Source: an uncultured Oscillospiraceae bacterium
GTDB lineage: Bacteria; Bacillota; Clostridia; Oscillospirales; Oscillospiraceae
DNA length: 13,899 nucleotides
Assembly (NCBI GenBank): GCA_948766235.1
Contig: CAQCFX010000042.1
Location: forward strand, 1 to 13,899
Direction: 5' to 3'
In this document: piece by piece, positions 7,143 through 12,918 of the stretch
Position numbering within the stretch: position 1 is the first letter of the stretch
How the letters are laid out: every line of letters begins with the position of its first letter
Program-made: the position numbers and the translations under genes
The notes under the pieces: generated by a model
Seen by the model: only the letters and a program-made list of their open reading frames with translations
The model's database searches: none
What the model was told of the DNA's origin: nothing

Positions 7143-7183
7143 GGGCGGGATAGGGGAATATTCGCAAGGAGGCAGACGACGCC

Positions 7184-7570
7184 ATGCAGACAGAAAAGCC
7201 GCCGGTAAGCAGCTATGAGCCTTTCCACATCAAAGAAAAGATTGGCGACATGATAAAGTACGGCAGGCCGCTGACCATGCAATTCTCCCGGCGCAACCGG
7301 GACTTGGCCGACGAGATACGCCGGACCATGACGCATATGTACCATCTGGCGGTAGAACTGGAAAAGAAATATTACCGCAAGACCACGACGCAAGAGCTGG
7401 ACGTGGAACTGGAGTGGCTGCGTCACCTGGTACGGATGGCGGCAGACAAGGAATGCTGCGGGCCGAAGTTTGCGCCTCCGCTGTCCACACATCAGTATGA
7501 GGTGTGGGCGCGTTTTAACAATGAAATCGGCTGTATGCTGGGCGGGTATATAAAATCGCTCAACAGATAG
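7184..7570 (+). CDS. avd: Avd, DGR accessory protein (four-helix bundle)
   Basis: The 128-residue protein starts at ATG 7184 with AAGGAGG ten bases upstream. Its length and make-up fit the Avd family: nearly all helical, with basic surfaces (a KEKIGDMIKYGRPLTMQFSR start and a MYHLAVELEKKYYRKTTTQ helix) and an aromatic-rich C-terminal helix ending in GGYIKSLNR. In the BPP-1 system Avd is a pentameric barrel of four-helix bundles that binds the RT and the structured TR RNA and is required for cDNA synthesis. Its place between VR and TR is the usual one. No catalytic residues are expected. Confidence is high from context plus family resemblance. Confidence 0.9.
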   Translation: MQTEKPPVSSYEPFHIKEKIGDMIKYGRPLTMQFSRRNRDLADEIRRTMTHMYHLAVELEKKYYRKTTTQELDVELEWLRHLVRMAADKECCGPKFAPPLSTHQYEVWARFNNEIGCMLGGYIKSLNR

Positions 7571-7583
7571 CTTATTTCTGGGT

Positions 7584-7611
7584 CCCCACAAAATCATTTG
7601 ATTTTGTGGGG
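7584..7611 (+). repeat. Perfect 13-bp inverted repeat directly after avd
   Basis: Arms 7584-7596 and 7599-7611 are exact reverse complements, with a minimal TT centre (in RNA the loop would open to four or more bases). It begins 13 bases after the avd stop and is followed by GAAAGGAGG instead of a T run, so it is not a normal terminator. It may mark or protect the 5' side of the template RNA. Confidence 0.75.
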
Positions 7612-7700
7612 AAAGGAGGCGCAAGGGAGCGGCGCGAGGAATGGCCGAGGCCGTTCCGAGTAAAGCGGACTTTGCGCCGACGCGGGAGCGGGCCGTATTT

Positions 7701-7819
7701 GCGGTGCCTGATTCGCGGCGGCAACTGGAACAATGGGGCCAACGCCGGGGTGTTCAACTCGAACCTGAACAACCCCCGGTCGAACTCCAACGTCAATGTC
7801 GGGGGCCGCTCCGCTTTTC
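7701..7819 (+). repeat. DGR template repeat (TR)
   Basis: This is the invariant donor of the VR. It contains 23 adenines; 22 lie in eleven AAC/AAT codons when read in the VR frame, and the other is in an ATT codon. AAY codons cannot become stop codons by changing only their adenines, the usual design of DGR templates. Eleven of the 23 adenines differ in the VR, and none of the 96 other bases differs. After the repeat the sequence diverges from the VR flank at once. Confidence 0.96.
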
Positions 7820-7835
7820 GTCCTAAGCGCTGAAT

Positions 7836-7939
7836 GCGCGGCAGTGCCGCGCCGGATATGTGGGCCGCGCTCTACGGGGCGCGGTCGGGTGCGCGGACTA
7901 AAAGGGGCCTTCTTCCGTTCCCGCGAGACAACGCGGGAA
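7836..7939 (+). repeat. Three hairpins in the TR-to-RT spacer
   Basis: A perfect 7-bp stem with 3-base loop (7836-7852), a 7-bp stem with one G-T pair and 8-base loop (7864-7885), and a perfect 8-bp stem with AGACAA loop (7918-7939) followed by a run of A. They probably shape the RNA that primes reverse transcription. The 12 bases at 7862-7873 also occur at 7072-7083 after the VR. Confidence 0.7.
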
Positions 7940-7995
7940 AAAATTTGAAATGCCGTGGAGGCGGGAACGTCACACACGGCCAGGGACCATGATTT

Positions 7996-9204
7996 ATGAA
8001 TACTGGGCGGAATGAAATGACGGTCATTCAAAACGCATGGCAGGCGGTGTGCAGTTTTGAATGGCTTTTGTACGCGAACATGAACGCCCGCAAGGGTAAG
8101 CGCTACCGACTGGAGGTGATGGCGTTTGCCGCAAAGCTGGAGGACAACTTGATTGTCATTCAGCAGGGAATGATGGACGGCACATATACCCTCGGTCCGT
8201 ATCGGAAGCTGTGGGTGTATGTGCCGAAAAAGCGCCTGGTGATGGCGCTGGACTATCCAGACCGGATTGTGCAGTGGAGCCTTTACCAATACCTGATGCC
8301 GGTTTACGACAGGCTGTTTATCGAGGATTCCTACGCCTGCCGGAAGGGAAAGGGAAGCCATAGGGCGGCGGCGCGCCTGCAATACTGGATGCAGCAGGTG
8401 AGCAGGAAGCCGGGGCCGGGATGGTACTACCTGAAACTGGACATCTCCAAGTATTTTTACCGGGTACACCATGAAAAACTGCTCGCCATCTTGGAGCGGC
8501 GTATCAAGGACCCGGAAATGATGGCGTTTATCCGGGGCGTGGTCAACAGCAGGGCGGAGCCGTTCGGACTGCCGAGGGGCCGCACGCCGCAGAACACGCC
8601 GCCGGAGGAATGGCTTTACGACGTGGGAATGCCAATCGGAAATCTTACGTCACAGCTATTCGCCAATATCTATCTCAATGAGCTGGACCAATACTGCAAG
8701 CACTCCCTGAAAATCCACTTCTACATCCGGTACATGGACGACGTTATCATCCTGGGGCCGGACAAGGAGGCGCTGCACCGCTGGAAAGCGGACATTGAAA
8801 TCTTCCTGCTCCGTGAGCTGGCCCTTGACCTGAATGATAAGACCAGCATCCGGCCCGTCCGTCAGGGCGTGGAGTTTGTGGGCGTGCGGATATGGCCCAC
8901 CCACATGAAACTGCGCAAAAGCACCGTGGGCCGCATGAAGCGGGAGGTCCGGGCGATCAGCGCCCGGTACGCCGCCGGGGAAATGAGCCGGGCGGAGTTT
9001 GAGCGGCACGCCGCCAGCATCCGGGGCCTGCTGAACCACACGGAGAGCGAGAGCCTGCGGTGGAGGCTGAACGAAATCTACTTGGAGGAAATGGACAAGG
9101 CGGCAGTACGCAGAGAGGGGACGGACAATGAGCCATTTGGAAATCATTCAGACGTTGAGCGAGATTGTGGAAAAGCAGAACAACATCATCCGGTGCCAGG
9201 CTGA
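7996..9204 (+). CDS. DGR reverse transcriptase
   Basis: The 402-residue protein makes mutagenised cDNA from the TR RNA together with Avd. Visible motifs: an N-terminal FEWLLYANMNARKGKRYR region typical of DGR RTs; motif A with the catalytic aspartate at D149 (YLKLDISKYF); the DGR-type motif IGNLTSQ at 214-220, where retroviral or intron enzymes have a QG sequence; and the catalytic YMDD box at 246-249. A C-terminal helical thumb-like part follows. ATG 7996 is chosen, with only a weak ribosome site (AGGGA); ATG 8017 is an alternative. The weak site suggests low expression. The last 77 bp overlap the next gene in another frame, and the final 25 residues are hydrophilic and look like a shadow of that gene, so the enzyme's functional part probably ends near residue 375. 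Confidence 0.95.
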   Translation: MNTGRNEMTVIQNAWQAVCSFEWLLYANMNARKGKRYRLEVMAFAAKLEDNLIVIQQGMMDGTYTLGPYRKLWVYVPKKRLVMALDYPDRIVQWSLYQYLMPVYDRLFIEDSYACRKGKGSHRAAARLQYWMQQVSRKPGPGWYYLKLDISKYFYRVHHEKLLAILERRIKDPEMMAFIRGVVNSRAEPFGLPRGRTPQNTPPEEWLYDVGMPIGNLTSQLFANIYLNELDQYCKHSLKIHFYIRYMDDVIILGPDKEALHRWKADIEIFLLRELALDLNDKTSIRPVRQGVEFVGVRIWPTHMKLRKSTVGRMKREVRAISARYAAGEMSRAEFERHAASIRGLLNHTESESLRWRLNEIYLEEMDKAAVRREGTDNEPFGNHSDVERDCGKAEQHHPVPG

Positions 9205-9298
9205 CGCGCTGGCCCAGCTCGGCGGCGTCTGCATGGAGGAAGAAATCGGGGAAGTGAACGGTCTGGTGAACTTCTACATTGGGAGACTGGAGGACTGA
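9128..9298 (+). CDS. Small protein of unknown function (56 aa) overlapping the RT end
   Basis: An ATG at 9128, preceded by AGAGAGGGG, opens a 56-residue frame ending in TGA 9296-9298. The product starts MSHLEIIQTLSEIVEKQNNI, is mostly helical with heptad-like hydrophobic spacing, and ends in VNFYIGRLED. It lies five bases before the following gene's start and overlaps the RT by 77 bp. The helical pattern, ribosome site and tight spacing support a real gene. Short helical proteins of this sort are frequent before holin genes in clostridial prophages. I do not know a function. Confidence 0.65.
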   Translation: MSHLEIIQTLSEIVEKQNNIIRCQADALAQLGGVCMEEEIGEVNGLVNFYIGRLED

Positions 9299-9302
9299 TA
9301 AC

Positions 9303-9761
9303 ATGAGCATCCAGGAAATTCTTACAGGCGGGGGCGGGGTGCTGGTGGTCGTTATGACGCTGGTACAATTCGCCCCCGTCAAGGTGAATCCGTGGTCCTG
9401 GCTGGGCCGGATGATTGGCAGAGCCATCAACGCGGATGTGTCTAAGCGGCTGGACGAAATCGAAAAGAAGCTGGACGGGCATATCACGATGGACGACCGG
9501 CGCATGGCGGAAAGCCACCGGGCAAGAATCCTGCACTTCAACAATGAGCTGCTGCGGGACATCGACCACACGCACGAAGAGTTCCGGGAAGTGCTGTCGG
9601 AGATAGACGACTACGAGGCGTATTGCGACGAACACCCGGACTACCCAAACAACCGGGCTGTTCTCGCCATAGAGAATATCCGGGAGGTCTATAAGGAACG
9701 CCTGAAAAAGCGAGACTTCCTCCAGGAGAGCAGCGCGGCAAGGAAGGAGCGGGAGACGTGA
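9303..9761 (+). CDS. Membrane-anchored coiled-coil phage protein, lysis region (152 aa)
   Basis: Start ATG 9303 is chosen over the in-frame ATG 9279 because GGAGG at 9289-9293 lies at the right distance and 9279 lies inside the previous gene. One N-terminal membrane segment is seen at about residues 10-24 (GGGVLVVVMTLVQF), followed by PVKVNPWSWLGR, then a long helical part with KRLDEIEKKLDGHI and an acidic C-terminal region (EIDDYEAYCDEHPDYPNN). It resembles a conserved clostridial prophage protein found beside holins. It may modulate lysis or anchor a partner at the membrane. A holin role alone is unlikely, as the soluble part is large. Confidence 0.7.
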   Translation: MSIQEILTGGGGVLVVVMTLVQFAPVKVNPWSWLGRMIGRAINADVSKRLDEIEKKLDGHITMDDRRMAESHRARILHFNNELLRDIDHTHEEFREVLSEIDDYEAYCDEHPDYPNNRAVLAIENIREVYKERLKKRDFLQESSAARKERET

Positions 9762-10162
9762 AAATCCTGATTGCCGCCGCCTGCGCTCTGGTGGTGGGTA
9801 TCGCCCTGGGTATCGTGTTCTGCGCGGCGACCATCCGGCACCTGCGCCGACGGGTGAAGGAGCTGCGGGAAATCATCAAGGAGGGACTGCCGCCGGAGAA
9901 GCCGGAGACAATGAAGCGGTTTGTGTGGGCCTGCATCCTAAACGGATTTGCCTGGGTATGGTGCAGCTACATCCTGGCCGCGCTGGACAAGGTGCAGATA
10001 GCGGAAGAGCTGTCGAAGGTTGCCTTGGTGGAAATCATTGCGCCGGTGGCGGTATACGCCGGTAAGTCCGTGCTGGAGAATCTAAGCAAAAACAACCGCT
10101 GGCCGGACAAGGGAGCGCCGCCGGAGGCCGAAGAGGACAGCGGGGACGAGACGGCGGGATAG
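9758..10162 (+). CDS. Holin-like membrane protein (134 aa)
   Basis: A GTG start at 9758 overlaps the previous stop by 4 bp (GTGA) with AAGGAAGGAG upstream. Three likely membrane segments are seen: about residues 3-24, 54-72 (FVWACILNGFAWVWCSYIL) and a more weakly hydrophobic one at about 84-104. A basic patch (HLRRRVKELREIIKE) follows the first segment, and a charged acidic tail (EAEEDSGDETAG) ends the protein. Small proteins with two or three membrane passes and a charged tail directly before an endolysin gene are typical holin or antiholin candidates. A recognised LLH holin also lies downstream, so this could be the second partner of a two-component system. Function is inferred. Confidence 0.65.
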   Translation: MKILIAAACALVVGIALGIVFCAATIRHLRRRVKELREIIKEGLPPEKPETMKRFVWACILNGFAWVWCSYILAALDKVQIAEELSKVALVEIIAPVAVYAGKSVLENLSKNNRWPDKGAPPEAEEDSGDETAG

Positions 10163-10180
10163 CGGAAGGAGCGTTTACAA

Positions 10181-11530
10181 ATGCTGACCGGAAAAACCAA
10201 CGAGGAAAAAATCTGGAACTACCTGACAGCGGCGGGCCTGAACGCCTGCGGCACGGCGGGGCTGATGGGCAATCTTTACGTGGAAAGCGGGCTGATTCCT
10301 ACCAACCTCCAGAACACCTACGAAAAGAAGCTGGGGTACACGGACGCCGCCTACACGGCGGCGGTGGACAGCGGGGCCTATGACAACTTTGCCAAGGACA
10401 GCGCCGGGTATGGGCTGGCCCAGTGGACCTACCACACGCGCAAGGCCGCGCTACTGGCCTTTGCAAAGGCGGCGGGAAAGTCCGTGGGGGACCTGGAGAC
10501 GCAGCTTGCATTTTTGGTGAAGGAACTGCGGGAGAGTTTCAAACTCGTACATTACGTGCTGGTAACGGCAACCGATGTCAAAACCGCCTCCAACGTGGTC
10601 CTGCTCCAGTTTGAGAAGCCAGCGGACCAGAGCGCGGCGGCAAAGGAGCGTCGTGCCGGGTATGGGCAAATCTACTACAACAGATATGCGAAAGGAGATA
10701 CCATGACAGAGCAGGAAGCGCGGGCAAAGGTTGTGTCGATTGCGCAGAGCTATATCGGGTGCAAGGAGAGCGACGGGAGCCACAAGAAAATTATCGACCT
10801 TTACAACAGTCACAAGCCCCTTGCCAGGGGCTATGCGGTAAAATACACCGACGCATGGTGCAGTACGTTTGCCAGCGCCGTTGCAATCGCCGCCGGGCTG
10901 ACCGGCATTATCCCGACGGAGTGCGGATGTGAAAAGCATATCGCGCTGTTTAAGGCCCTGGGGAGCTGGCAGGAAAATGACGCCTATGTGCCTGCCCCCG
11001 GCGACTATATCTTCTATGACTGGCAGGACGGCACCAACTACGCCGACACGGACAACACCGGCGCGGCGGACCATGTGGGCATCGTGGAGAAGGTCAGCGG
11101 CCAGACAATTACCGTGATTGAGGGCAACTACTCCAACGCTGTGAAACGGCGGACGCTGGCCGTGAATGGCCGGTACATCCGTGGCTACGGCGTGCCGAAG
11201 TATGGGAGCGGGACGGCCAGCGCCGCGCCTGCCGCCCCCGCGCAGACCGCAAAGCCGACCGTCACGGAGAAGAAAGCGGCGGAAGCCGCCCGGTCCCTGG
11301 ACAAGACGTTGGCCGGGACCTACGCCGTGACGGCGGGGAGCGGCCTCCACATCCGCAACGTGGCCGGGTCCAAAACCGGGAGCATGGTCGTCCTGCCCTG
11401 CGGGACGAAGGTGCAGAACTACGGCTACTACACCGAAGTGAACGGCGTGAAGTGGCTGTATATCCAGGTGACGTATCAGGGCGTCAAGTACACGGGGTTC
11501 AGCAGCGGTCAATACCTGCGGAAGCAGTAA
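10181..11530 (+). CDS. Endolysin: phage lysozyme domain + CHAP amidase/peptidase + SH3 cell-wall domain
   Basis: ATG 10181 follows GGAAGGAG. The 449-residue enzyme has four parts. Residues about 5-165 match the phage tail-type lysozyme family, with a probable catalytic glutamate E35 (NLYVESG) and a GYGLAQWT motif. Residues about 175-345 are a CHAP domain with catalytic C227 (DAWCST), H298 (ADHVGIV) and a supporting E314/N316 (VIEGN). An Ala-Pro-rich linker follows (about 346-370). Residues about 380-449 are an SH3-type wall-binding domain (GLHIRN start, GQYLRKQ end). Together it would cut both the glycan strands and the peptide stems of peptidoglycan. No signal peptide is seen, so release depends on a holin. 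A strong internal ribosome site precedes in-frame ATG 10703. Confidence 0.9.
   Translation: MLTGKTNEEKIWNYLTAAGLNACGTAGLMGNLYVESGLIPTNLQNTYEKKLGYTDAAYTAAVDSGAYDNFAKDSAGYGLAQWTYHTRKAALLAFAKAAGKSVGDLETQLAFLVKELRESFKLVHYVLVTATDVKTASNVVLLQFEKPADQSAAAKERRAGYGQIYYNRYAKGDTMTEQEARAKVVSIAQSYIGCKESDGSHKKIIDLYNSHKPLARGYAVKYTDAWCSTFASAVAIAAGLTGIIPTECGCEKHIALFKALGSWQENDAYVPAPGDYIFYDWQDGTNYADTDNTGAADHVGIVEKVSGQTITVIEGNYSNAVKRRTLAVNGRYIRGYGVPKYGSGTASAAPAAPAQTAKPTVTEKKAAEAARSLDKTLAGTYAVTAGSGLHIRNVAGSKTGSMVVLPCGTKVQNYGYYTEVNGVKWLYIQVTYQGVKYTGFSSGQYLRKQ
10691..10705 (+). promoter_or_regulatory. Internal ribosome binding site and in-frame start within the endolysin
   Basis: AAAGGAGA at 10691-10698 sits five bases before ATG 10703, which is codon 175 of the endolysin frame. 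It lies exactly at the boundary between the lysozyme and CHAP domains. A second product of 275 residues (CHAP plus SH3) could be made from the same mRNA. Confidence 0.6.
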
Positions 11531-11549
11531 AATTTAGGAGGAAATGATT

Positions 11550-11921
11550 ATGGAACAACTGAACACCATCCAGAAGCGAGACAGCCTAAACACCGTCTAC
11601 AGAGACGGGGAGGCTGGCCCCGGCGGTGCGCATCACGATTATGTGGTATCGTTCGGCGGCGGTCTGCCGGAGAGCGACGGGGACGGCGTGCGCATTCAGT
11701 TTCAGCGCGGGCCGCGCATGGACCCGGAGGCGCGGAAAGGCGTGTGTAATGCGGACCTGTTGGAGATTGTGCGTGACCAACTGCGGGCGTTCCAGGCGGG
11801 GCCGTTTGCCTGCCGGGAAAACGCCTGCGCTCTGACACACATTGAGGAAGCCCTTATGTGGCTGAACCGCCGGACGGAGGACCGGGCGGAGCGGAACGTA
11901 CTGGGCACGACCGAGAAATAA
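11550..11921 (+). CDS. tad1: Tad1/Acb2-family immune-signal sponge (anti-Thoeris/anti-CBASS)
   Basis: AGGAGG at 11536-11541 lies 8 bases before ATG 11550 and only 2 before ATG 11544, so 11550 is chosen (123 residues). The C-terminal half carries the helical-hairpin signature of the Acb2/Tad1 family (DLLEIVRDQLRAFQAGPF, then ENACALTHIEEALMWLNRR, ending GVLGT-like NVLGTTEK). As I recall from the cbTad1 work, ligand residues there are F82, N92, R109 and R113; F81, N91, R108 and R112 here match with a uniform shift of one. Tad1 binds the gcADPR signal of Thoeris TIR proteins, and also CBASS cyclic trinucleotides, and so blocks abortive defence. The residue match is from memory and was not aligned by software. 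Relatives in databases often carry wrong names such as ABC transporter ATPase. Confidence 0.78.
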   Translation: MEQLNTIQKRDSLNTVYRDGEAGPGGAHHDYVVSFGGGLPESDGDGVRIQFQRGPRMDPEARKGVCNADLLEIVRDQLRAFQAGPFACRENACALTHIEEALMWLNRRTEDRAERNVLGTTEK

Positions 11922-11934
11922 GGAGGAAAACATC

Positions 11935-12384
11935 ATGCAGGAATTTTTGAAGGAAATCTTTCTGGCCGTTATCACGGCGGCGGTCCCCGTGCTGACTGCC
12001 TACATCGTCGTGCTTATCCGCAAGGTGGGCGAGAATGCGGCGGCAAACACCGAGAACGTCAAGGCCAAGACCTACATCATGGAGGCGGCGGAGGCCATCG
12101 CCGCTGCTGTGGCCGCGACCAACCAGACCTATGTAGACGCGCTGAAAAATGCCGGGAAGTTTGACGCAGAGGCGCAGAAGCAGGCCGCGCAAAAGGCGCT
12201 GGCCGCTTGCCTCCAGTCTATCAGCCCGGCGGCGCAGGAGTTTATCGAAAGGGCCTATGGGGACATCAGGGAATACCTGACGACCAGGATTGAAGCGGAG
12301 GTGCGCAAGCAGAAGAACGAAGCGCCGTTGACGCTGGGACTGCCCGCAGCGTTTACCGGGCAACTGGAAAGCGCTGGCGAATAG
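11935..12384 (+). CDS. LLH-family phage holin
   Basis: The ATG at 11935 has AAGGAGG upstream, 14 bp after the tad1-like stop. The 149-residue protein has one N-terminal membrane segment (about residues 5-27, IFLAVITAAVPVLTAYIVVL) followed by a long helical, alanine-rich cytoplasmic part with AEAIAAAVAATNQTYVDALKN and AAQKALAACLQSI. This is the pattern of the LLH (Lactobacillus phage LL-H) holin family, which lets the endolysin reach the wall. The C-terminus (EYLTTRIEAEVRKQK) is charged. The gene is the last of the rightward operon, directly before a strong terminator. Assignment by family pattern is fairly secure. Confidence 0.85.
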   Translation: MQEFLKEIFLAVITAAVPVLTAYIVVLIRKVGENAAANTENVKAKTYIMEAAEAIAAAVAATNQTYVDALKNAGKFDAEAQKQAAQKALAACLQSISPAAQEFIERAYGDIREYLTTRIEAEVRKQKNEAPLTLGLPAAFTGQLESAGE

Positions 12385-12401
12385 ACCGATTCGGTCAAGA
12401 G

Positions 12402-12451
12402 AAATCCCCCGGCGGCGGGTCCTTTGCGGGCCTGCTGCCGGGGGATTTTTT
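12402..12451 (+). terminator. Strong intrinsic terminator of the late operon
   Basis: A 15-bp stem (arms 12402-12416 and 12434-12448, one G-T pair) is followed by TTTTTT at 12446-12451. It lies 18 bases after the holin stop. On the - strand the same stem is followed by a broken T run, so it may partly end the converging - strand transcript from the zinc-ribbon gene as well. Confidence 0.93.
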
Positions 12452-12461
12452 GCGTTCTGGC

Positions 12462-12875
12462 TCAATCTATCGTTTCCAGGAAATTATCTTTTTTTGTGCT
12501 TGTCTTATGGCAATGCGGACATTTGCAGGTGAGGTCCTTCAACGGAACGGTCACGGAGTTTCCGCAATACGGACACACACCGTTCTGCGCGTCCTTGAAT
12601 TGCTCAACACCGGCAAGAATCATCATGGCACTAATAACAAGGCCGACAACACCGACGGGCAACAGGACTACACAGAGTAAAAGGCTACCAAAAACCATCA
12701 CCATTCCACCAGTGCATAGGAATATGCCGGATGCACGCGAGGGCTTCTTTTCGGTTAGAGGGGTGCGCTTGACTTGGTTTGCGGCAGCTTCCCGCATGGT
12801 GTAGCCGCAATGGGGACAGGACCGCGCCGCGTCGGAAATCTCTTTGCCACATTCGGGGCAGGATACGAGGGCCAT
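12462..12875 (-). CDS. Double zinc-ribbon membrane protein (137 aa)
   Basis: Start ATG at 12875-12873 is chosen because AAAAAGGAGA lies upstream (spacing about 11) and the zinc ribbon begins at once; the frame is open further 5' but unconvincing there. Residues 6-23 form a zinc ribbon (C6-x2-C9, C20-x2-C23, CPECGKEISDAARSCPHCG). A basic linker (about 25-48) leads to one or two membrane segments (about 50-92, very hydrophobic, broken by PVGVVG). Residues 101-122 form a second ribbon (C101-x2-C104 and C117/C119-x2-C122). Such zinc-ribbon plus membrane proteins are common accessory genes with poorly known function. It is the second gene of a leftward pair. Membrane exclusion or stress sensing is possible but only a guess. 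Confidence 0.78.
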   Translation of the reverse strand: MALVSCPECGKEISDAARSCPHCGYTMREAAANQVKRTPLTEKKPSRASGIFLCTGGMVMVFGSLLLCVVLLPVGVVGLVISAMMILAGVEQFKDAQNGVCPYCGNSVTVPLKDLTCKCPHCHKTSTKKDNFLETID

Positions 12876-12918
12876 ATTGGTTGCATCTCCTTTTTGTTTT
12901 ATTTGTGTTTCGTTTGCG

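Larger units (their letters stand above)
7584..7995 (+). ncRNA. Putative DGR template RNA region (avd-TR-RT intergenic)
   Basis: These 412 bases between avd and the RT hold no convincing gene. They contain the TR flanked by strong secondary structure: a 13-bp hairpin (7584-7611), a closed domain joined by 7618-7624 and 7672-7678 with an inner 9-bp stem at 7638-7657 (one G-U pair), the TR, then three hairpins (7836-7852, 7864-7885, 7918-7939). In BPP-1 the template RNA needs upstream avd sequence and a spacer of about 140 bases after the TR that primes cDNA synthesis; the 176-base spacer here fits that. The RNA ends are not determined and no clear promoter was found. Confidence 0.6.
5887..9204 (+). 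mobile_element. Complete diversity-generating retroelement (DGR) cassette
   Basis: All parts of a DGR are present in the order variable protein with C-terminal VR, avd, TR, reverse transcriptase, all on the + strand. The VR/TR pair is 119 bp with 11 substitutions, every one at a template adenine. The RT carries the YMDD and GNLTSQ motifs typical of this class. Established knowledge of the BPP-1 system: the TR is transcribed, reverse transcribed with adenine mutagenesis by the RT-Avd complex, and the cDNA replaces the VR while the TR is preserved. The cassette is built into the tail gene order and shows no mobility enzymes of its own, so it is a resident module and not an autonomous transposon. 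Confidence 0.95.

Noticed and set aside
5704..7185. A 493-codon open frame on the - strand opposite the variable protein
   Set aside because: It is the antisense shadow of GC-rich coding DNA; it has no ribosome site, no recognisable domain, and crosses the VR and intergenic hairpins.
7606..7833. An open frame of 75 codons running through the TR, readable as a short copy of the variable protein's C-terminus
   Set aside because: Its only similarity is the TR itself, which is a template; the upstream part is arginine-rich and structured, and the ATG-less start has no sensible ribosome site distance.
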